A stretch of 64,000 bases of DNA, taken from assembly GCF_000517065.1 (NCBI RefSeq), contig NZ_KI912105.1:913308-977307 (forward strand), written 5' to 3'. A model generated the notes under the pieces. That model saw nothing but the letters and a program-made list of their open reading frames with translations, had not been told where the DNA came from and made no database searches. The position numbers were made by a program, and so were the translations under genes. The DNA is from Alkaliflexus imshenetskii DSM 15055 (lineage in GTDB: Bacteria; Bacteroidota; Bacteroidia; Bacteroidales; Marinilabiliaceae). Positions 59,741 to 64,000 of this stretch are shown here, piece after piece (position 1 is the first letter of the stretch; each line of letters opens with the position of its first letter).

Positions 59741-61345
59741 ATGGCTGATTTCAAATATCAAAAGCCCTTCCCTATCCTGAAGGATACCACTCCTTACCGG
59801 TTATTAACCAAGGAGTATGTATCAGTTGTTGAAGCAGATGGTCGTAAAATATTAAAAGTAGACCCTGAGGGGCTTGAACTTCTTGCAAAGGAGGCGATAA
59901 AGGATGTATCGTTTTATCTTCGACCTACACATCTTGAAAAACTTGCCAACATTTTAAAGGATCCGGAGGCATCAGACAATGACCGTTTTGTGGCTCACAC
60001 TATGATAATGAATCAGGTTGTGGCTGCCGAAGGTGAATTGCCTACTTGTCAGGACACTGGAACAGCCATCGTTTTAGGAAAAAAAGGTGAAAATGTGTGG
60101 ACTGGAGGGAACGATGCAGAGGCCTTGTCGAAAGGGATTTTTGAGACCTATAAAGACACCAACCTTCGTTATTCACAAGTGGTTCCATACACTATGTTTG
60201 ATGAAAAAAACACGGGAACCAACCTGCCGGCACAAATAGATATTTATGCAGAAGAGGGTAATAAATATGAGTTCCTGTTTATCACCAAAGGTGGTGGTTC
60301 AGGTAACAAAACCTTCCTCTACCAGCAAACAAAGGCTCTTTTGAACGAGGAATCACTCACAAAATTTGTAAAAGAGAAGATAAAAGACCTTGGCACCTCG
60401 GCTTGCCCTCCATATCACCTTGCATTGGTAATTGGAGGCACCTCGGCTGAAGCCACCCTGGCAGCCGTAAAAAAAGCATCAGCAGGCTATTTCGACCATC
60501 TACCCACCGAAGGGAACGAGGGAGGACAAGCATTCCGAGATTTGGAATGGGAGGCTAAAGTGCAAAAGATTTGCGAAGAGAGCACCATTGGCGCACAATT
60601 TGGCGGCAAATATTTTGTGCATGATGTGCGGGTGATACGCCTACCCCGACATGCAGCATCTTGTCCGGTAGGGCTTGGCGTTAGCTGCAGTGCCGACCGA
60701 AACATCAAGGCAAAAATCACCGAAGAAGGTATCTTTGTAGAGCAACTGGAGACAAACCCGGCACGATTTGCACCTGAGCGGGCGCCAGAACTAGCTCCTC
60801 CTGTTGAAATTGATCTGGACAGACCAATGGATGAAGTGCTTAAGGAACTCTCAAAATATCCAATTAAAACAAGACTAAACTTAAAAGGGACTCTCATCGT
60901 GGCCCGAGACATTGCACATGCCCAGATTAAAAAAATGATTGACGAAGGCAAACCTATGCCAGAGTACTTTAAAAACCACCCTGTTTATTATGCAGGTCCG
61001 GCTAAAACACCTCAAGGAATGGCATCAGGAAGTTTTGGTCCCACAACAGCAGGCCGGATGGATTCATACGTTGATCAGTTTCAAAGCATGGGTGGTTCAC
61101 TTATCATGCTTGCAAAAGGCAACCGTACACAGGCTGTTACAGATGCTTGTAAAAAGCACGGTGGCTTTTATCTTGGATCAATTGGTGGTCCGGCAGCCAT
61201 CCTGGCAAAGGATAGCATAAAGTCCGTAGAAGTGATTGATTTTGAGGAGTTAGGCATGGAGGCTGTGCGTAAAATCAGAGTTGAGAATTTCCCTGCATTT
61301 ATTATTGTAGACGACAAAGGGAATGACTTTTTCTCAAAACTGTAA
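59741..61345 (+). CDS. Fumarate hydratase, class I (4Fe-4S)
   Basis: The 534-residue enzyme contains the alpha domain (about 10-335) and beta domain (about 360-530) of class I fumarases on one chain. C103 in '[11 protein letters not shown]' and the later cysteines in '[10 protein letters not shown]' and '[14 protein letters not shown]' are the cluster ligand candidates. The cluster is oxygen-sensitive, which suits low-oxygen growth. It interconverts fumarate and malate in the TCA cycle or in fumarate respiration. It stands alone with its own promoter and terminator. Confidence 0.94.
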   Translation: MADFKYQKPFPILKDTTPYRLLTKEYVSVVEADGRKILKVDPEGLELLAKEAIKDVSFYLRPTHLEKLANILKDPEASDNDRFVAHTMIMNQVVAAEGELPTCQDTGTAIVLGKKGENVWTGGNDAEALSKGIFETYKDTNLRYSQVVPYTMFDEKNTGTNLPAQIDIYAEEGNKYEFLFITKGGGSGNKTFLYQQTKALLNEESLTKFVKEKIKDLGTSACPPYHLALVIGGTSAEATLAAVKKASAGYFDHLPTEGNEGGQAFRDLEWEAKVQKICEESTIGAQFGGKYFVHDVRVIRLPRHAASCPVGLGVSCSADRNIKAKITEEGIFVEQLETNPARFAPERAPELAPPVEIDLDRPMDEVLKELSKYPIKTRLNLKGTLIVARDIAHAQIKKMIDEGKPMPEYFKNHPVYYAGPAKTPQGMASGSFGPTTAGRMDSYVDQFQSMGGSLIMLAKGNRTQAVTDACKKHGGFYLGSIGGPAAILAKDSIKSVEVIDFEELGMEAVRKIRVENFPAFIIVDDKGNDFFSKL

Positions 61346-61381
61346 GCTGATATAAATTCATTATTACCAACATTGACTAGT

Positions 61382-61412
61382 AACACACCTGATTTTTTCA
61401 GGTGTGTTTTTT
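61382..61412 (+). terminator. Rho-independent terminator of the fumarase gene
   Basis: aacacacctga (61382-61392) and tcaggtgtgtt (61398-61408) pair, followed by T tract. Confidence 0.88.
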
Positions 61413-61423
61413 TATCCTCCCAA

Positions 61424-61454
61424 TTTGATTATTTATTCAAATAGACTATTTTTG
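61424..61454 (+). promoter_or_regulatory. Promoter of the recombinase gene
   Basis: TTTG (61424-61427), 19-nt spacer, TATTTTTG (61447-61454): both boxes match the Bacteroidota consensus and its spacing. RNA would start near 61461, 16 nt before the TTG start at 61477, which supports that start. Confidence 0.7.
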
Positions 61455-61476
61455 AAATAACTAAAACAATATAGCC

Positions 61477-62604
61477 TTGAACCAGAAACCCAATATACTC
61501 TTAACACCAGAACTACACAATGGAATGCCAGTCATTCTGTTCAAATGCGATTACCATCCGGAGATAATTTCTCTTCTCAAATCAATTCCGGGTATCAAAT
61601 GGAGCAATACAAAAAAAGCATGGTATCAAAGAACGGAAGATTTCAATCTCCAAAAAGCATTTTCTATTCTGTCTCCCGAAGCATTTCTTAATTACACAAA
61701 TATTAAATCCAAAACAGAAACACTGGTTGAAAAAAATGAGAAAAGCAAACGTCTAAAAGTTTCTGAATTGCCTGACGGATATCTTGAGAAGCTGCAACAA
61801 AAAAGATACAGCGAAAATACAATCCGTAACTACATGGCCTACATGCGGAAATTTATCGACGACTTTCATGGGCGTAATTTAGAAAGCCTAACACAATCAG
61901 AGATTAACATGTATATTCTGGATTTAATTAACAATAAACATATCTCCCCTGCTGCACAAAACCTTCTAATAAATGCCATCAAGTTTTATTACGAACAAGT
62001 TTTGGGAAGGCGCAAACAGCACTTTGAATTGGATAGGCCACGCCGTGAACGTAAACTTCCAAAAGTATTAAGCAAACAGGAAGTTTCTGCCATGATAAAA
62101 GCAACTAACAATTTGAAGCACAAGAGCATTATTTCGCTTTTGTATTCTTGCGGTCTGCGACGTAGTGAAGCTATAAACTTAAAACCGTCCGACATTGAAT
62201 CAAAGCGGATGGTTGTTAAAGTTAGATGCGCCAAAGGGAAAAAAGACAGGTATGTCCCTTTATCGACGGGAGTTCTTGATTTATTAAGAGAATATTATAA
62301 AATTGAAATTCCCAAGAATTGGTTGTTTGAAGGCCTCAATGGGAGTCAGTATAGCGAGACAAGCATTTTAAACATCGTGAAAAATGCAGCACGTAAAGCA
62401 GGAATAAAAAGAAACGTCCACCCCCATATTTTGCGTCATTGCTATGCCACGCATCATTTGGAGCAAGGAACAGACTTACGTTATATACAAGCATGGCTTG
62501 GTCACGAAAGTTCAAAAACCACAGAAATATACACCCATGTGTCACAAAACAACTTCAACAAATTTAAGAATCCGATTGACGATATGGATTTGGGTCTTGC
62601 ATAA
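61477..62604 (+). CDS. Tyrosine recombinase/integrase with HARP-like N-terminal domain
   Basis: The 375-residue protein begins at TTG 61477; an in-frame ATG at 61525 would cut into a conserved-looking start. Residues 5-65 resemble the HARP-type fold ('SIPGIKWSNTKKAWY'). A SAM-like arm-binding domain follows (about 95-180), then the catalytic domain. Catalytic residues are R228 (GLRRSE), K256 (in GKKDR), H317 and R320 (HPHILRH), H343 (LGH) and Y352 (IYTHVS). The extra patch of integron IntI is absent. It catalyses site-specific strand exchange. It adjoins an AT-rich passenger gene and a transposase fragment, so it probably belongs to a mobile or cassette-type region. Confidence 0.93.
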   Translation: MNQKPNILLTPELHNGMPVILFKCDYHPEIISLLKSIPGIKWSNTKKAWYQRTEDFNLQKAFSILSPEAFLNYTNIKSKTETLVEKNEKSKRLKVSELPDGYLEKLQQKRYSENTIRNYMAYMRKFIDDFHGRNLESLTQSEINMYILDLINNKHISPAAQNLLINAIKFYYEQVLGRRKQHFELDRPRRERKLPKVLSKQEVSAMIKATNNLKHKSIISLLYSCGLRRSEAINLKPSDIESKRMVVKVRCAKGKKDRYVPLSTGVLDLLREYYKIEIPKNWLFEGLNGSQYSETSILNIVKNAARKAGIKRNVHPHILRHCYATHHLEQGTDLRYIQAWLGHESSKTTEIYTHVSQNNFNKFKNPIDDMDLGLA

Positions 62605-62644
62605 CACGTGCGTATACCCATCCAATTTGGGTAGATATACGCAC
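62602..62644. repeat. attC-like bulged hairpin after the recombinase gene
   Basis: GTGCGTA (62608-62614) pairs with TACGCAC (62638-62644), and TACCCA (62615-62620) with TGGGTA (62628-62633). GATA (62634-62637) is left as a one-sided bulge and the loop is 7 nt. It starts at the recombinase stop, TAAC. A long stem with extrahelical bases on one strand is the hallmark of integron attC sites. Confidence 0.55.
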
Positions 62645-62693
62645 ATTTTCCATGTGACACATTCGATATATAGGTAATTGATTATATTTAGGA

Positions 62694-62703
62694 GTTAGCA
62701 CCA
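62694..62703 (+). repeat. Left boundary sequence of the passenger gene
   Basis: GTTAGCACCA, 12 nt before the ATG. TTAGCACCA (62695-62703) is the exact inverse complement of TGGTGCTAA at 63511-63519 just after the same gene. It resembles the GTTRRRY core that starts integron cassettes, though the sixth base is not a purine. Confidence 0.5.
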
Positions 62704-62714
62704 ATTATAAGAAA

Positions 62715-63509
62715 ATGAGAACTATAGCATTAATATTAGTCTTAACCACTACCTTTGGACTATGTAGAGCCAAAGAAATTCGTGAGGACTGGATTAAAAT
62801 TGACTCAATCTTTATTAACCTTTTAAAGAAAGAATATTTGTCCAATCCGACTTCAATAGAGAAGTATCTTGAACCTTGGGAGAAAAAAAGAGAAAACCTT
62901 GGCTATGGATACTCAATTATTGACCATAGTATGGGTAAAGGTTATGTAAGTATATTCTACACTTTAATATATAAGGATAAAAAGTTAGTTTCATTTAAAT
63001 TGACCCCTCAAATGCCTAATGACTCAAGACTATATAGTCGTTATTTATCTTTTTATGAGGGATTTTTTGAAAATGATAATTATCAACCCCAAAGTCTATT
63101 TTATGGTTATAAAGTTGCTTCTACGCCCATAAAAAATTTCGATAGAATATTGGAAATTTCACCCAAAATGGAATTTTTTATGACACCATATTCAGGGATA
63201 ATTTATGGTGATTATGGGGGCATTGCAAACGAACTCTTAGAAAACAGAGAATTATTCAATAGCATTAAAAGTTCTATAAATGATGACTTAATTATTTATT
63301 TACTCAACTCAATTAATCCTGCCACTAGATTATATGCCACTGAATTATTTATGACACAAAAAGAATTGTTTATAGAGAAAAAACTAATCGAGGAGTTAAT
63401 AGAAATGAATTTTAAAGAACTCTCTGAGATAAATACGATGAGTGGTTGCATTCAATATTCAGAGGACGCAAGAAAGGTAATAAAAGAAATGATGGAAAAA
63501 AATAAATAA
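62715..63509 (+). CDS. Secreted hypothetical protein, passenger of the recombinase region
   Basis: No family is recognised. The 264-residue product has a signal peptide (about 1-19, cleavage near CRAKE). The rest is rich in Ile, Asn, Lys and Tyr, as expected for AT-rich DNA, with mixed strands and helices and a final acidic/lysine-rich helical part. Its base composition is clearly more AT-rich than the housekeeping genes to the left. The gene is bounded by inverse-complement sequences at 62695 and 63511, and its stop TAA overlaps the second boundary. This fits an acquired single-gene cassette. Confidence 0.7.
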   Translation: MRTIALILVLTTTFGLCRAKEIREDWIKIDSIFINLLKKEYLSNPTSIEKYLEPWEKKRENLGYGYSIIDHSMGKGYVSIFYTLIYKDKKLVSFKLTPQMPNDSRLYSRYLSFYEGFFENDNYQPQSLFYGYKVASTPIKNFDRILEISPKMEFFMTPYSGIIYGDYGGIANELLENRELFNSIKSSINDDLIIYLLNSINPATRLYATELFMTQKELFIEKKLIEELIEMNFKELSEINTMSGCIQYSEDARKVIKEMMEKNK

Positions 63510-63521
63510 CTGGTGCTAATA
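63507..63521. repeat. Right boundary / left arm of a second attC-like site
   Basis: TAACTGGTGCTAATA matches TAACACGTGCGTATA (62602-62616) at 11 of 15 positions (TAAC, GTGC, ATA), and both begin at a stop codon. A matching right arm is not found downstream, so this site looks truncated. Confidence 0.45.
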
Positions 63522-63807
63522 TATAGGAATATGAGCGGTCGGCACGACCCAGCGATTATTCCAGGTTGAACGACATCCCGTCTGAACTACAACTGGTAAC
63601 TATGGACTTTTTGTCGGTTTTTGATGTTTTTGGCAAGAACGCCTATGCTGCGTTCGTGCTGTTTTTAACCTTATCGGTTTAAGAGATGAGTGGTCTTTGT
63701 GTTTCAAATGTTGAAAACCAGCTTCTTTTGGGCTTAAAACCCACCGTCAAGGCAATACGATGCCGAACCTCATGTGAATGAAGTTTTTAAAGGGAATGTA
63801 ATGTTGG
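63522..63807. other. Non-coding stretch beside the IS91-type transposase end
   Basis: No convincing gene. It has small hairpins: GGTCG/CGACC near 63540 and GAACGC/GCGTTC (63637-63642 with 63650-63655). Composition is more GC-rich than the passenger gene. It probably contains the oriIS-side end of the element whose transposase follows, but the border cannot be set. Confidence 0.4.
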
Positions 63808-64000
63808 TTACTGCAACTTATCAAAAAGCATAGAAGGCAGATGCCCTGCGGGTGACCGAATCCTGGGCAGGGTTCTGATGACAATCAGACGACCCGTTTT
63901 GCAATGCGGACATTTGGTTATGTCAAATCCTGTCAATCTTAAAATGCGCTCTGGAGCCGTTTCGGGCTTTTGTTTAGCTGTCATCTGGTCAATGTCAGGC
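63808..64000 (-). CDS. IS91-family transposase, C-terminal end (5' part outside window)
   Basis: The minus-strand frame runs in from the right edge and stops at TTA 63808, giving 64 visible codons. It reads through 'ERILRLTGFDITKCPHCKTG' and 'PRIRSPAGHLPS'. A CxxC pair after 'LTG.D' followed by an Arg/Pro end is typical of IS91-family transposase C-termini in Bacteroidota. These HUH enzymes move elements by rolling-circle transposition. The catalytic HUH and Tyr residues lie outside the window. The gene faces the recombinase gene. Confidence 0.6.
   Translation of the reverse strand, partial: PDIDQMTAKQKPETAPERILRLTGFDITKCPHCKTGRLIVIRTLPRIRSPAGHLPSMLFDKLQ

Noticed and set aside
61477..62604. 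Calling the recombinase IntI (class integron integrase)
   Set aside because: The IntI-specific insert before the HxxR box is missing, and an N-terminal HARP-like domain is present instead.

Overview
The window comes from a Bacteroidota chromosome, most likely a Bacteroidales/Marinilabiliales-type organism; the genus cannot be read from the sequence. Reasons: SusC/Oar-type TonB receptor, TAnnTTTG -7 promoter boxes, A-rich rather than Shine-Dalgarno leaders, a bacterial V-type ATPase operon with DUF2764, a DUF4914 protein, a cysteate synthase-like gene, and class I fumarase. The last points, with NosR-like flavinylated and Fe-S proteins, suggest an anaerobic or microaerobic life.

Layout. 1-3105: a membrane-anchored flavin reductase-like protein (cut by the window edge), a NosR/RnfG-like FMN and Fe-S membrane protein, Hsp20 and a DUF2007 protein. 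3389-9301: an envelope island with an OmpR-type response regulator and histidine kinase, an outer-membrane barrel, two small Arg-rich secreted proteins, a frameshifted MORN/TonB-domain gene and a DUF4382 lipoprotein. Three promoters here share a TTCAT-N6-TTCAT direct repeat set 10-11 nt before a -7 box, a good candidate for the response-regulator regulon. 9531-13404: cysteate synthase-like enzyme and a fused 2-oxoacid dehydrogenase E1. 13789-21627: a sulfite-to-cysteine and siroheme cluster (rrf2-cysK-cysJ-cysI-DUF2061-precorrin-2 dehydrogenase-HemC remnant/CobA/HemD) behind a duplicated palindromic operator. 21993-30645: alkaline phosphatase, porin plus chemoreceptor pair, a large TonB receptor, a DMT permease. 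30914-38504: V-ATPase operon E-DUF2764-A-B-D-I-K, with Na+-type ligands in subunit K. 38765-49670: DUF3267 protease-like protein, AbgT and POT transporters, Usp, and a YfcC-lacZ-nudix-hypothetical operon. 50089-53023: TPR-like lipoprotein, then three tandem short elements that look like small RNA genes, then a cytidylate kinase-like gene. 53122-61345: fructosamine kinase, esterase, Sua5, DUF4914 with an XRE-cupin regulator and shared palindrome, fumarase. 61424-64000: an accessory end with a tyrosine recombinase, an AT-rich passenger gene bounded by integron-cassette-like inverted sequences, and the 3' end of an IS91-family transposase.

How parts may work together. Sulfite is the branch point between CysIJ/CysK (cysteine) and cysteate synthase (sulfonolipid precursor), and the siroheme genes serve CysI. 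Peptide transporters, LacZ and the esterase fit a heterotroph that degrades polymers. The strongest candidates for something undescribed are the tandem RNA elements at 51541-52000, the composite promoter set of the two-component island, and the recombinase/cassette structure at the right end. No rRNA, tRNA or CRISPR array was seen by eye; promoter and RNA calls are pattern-based and untested.
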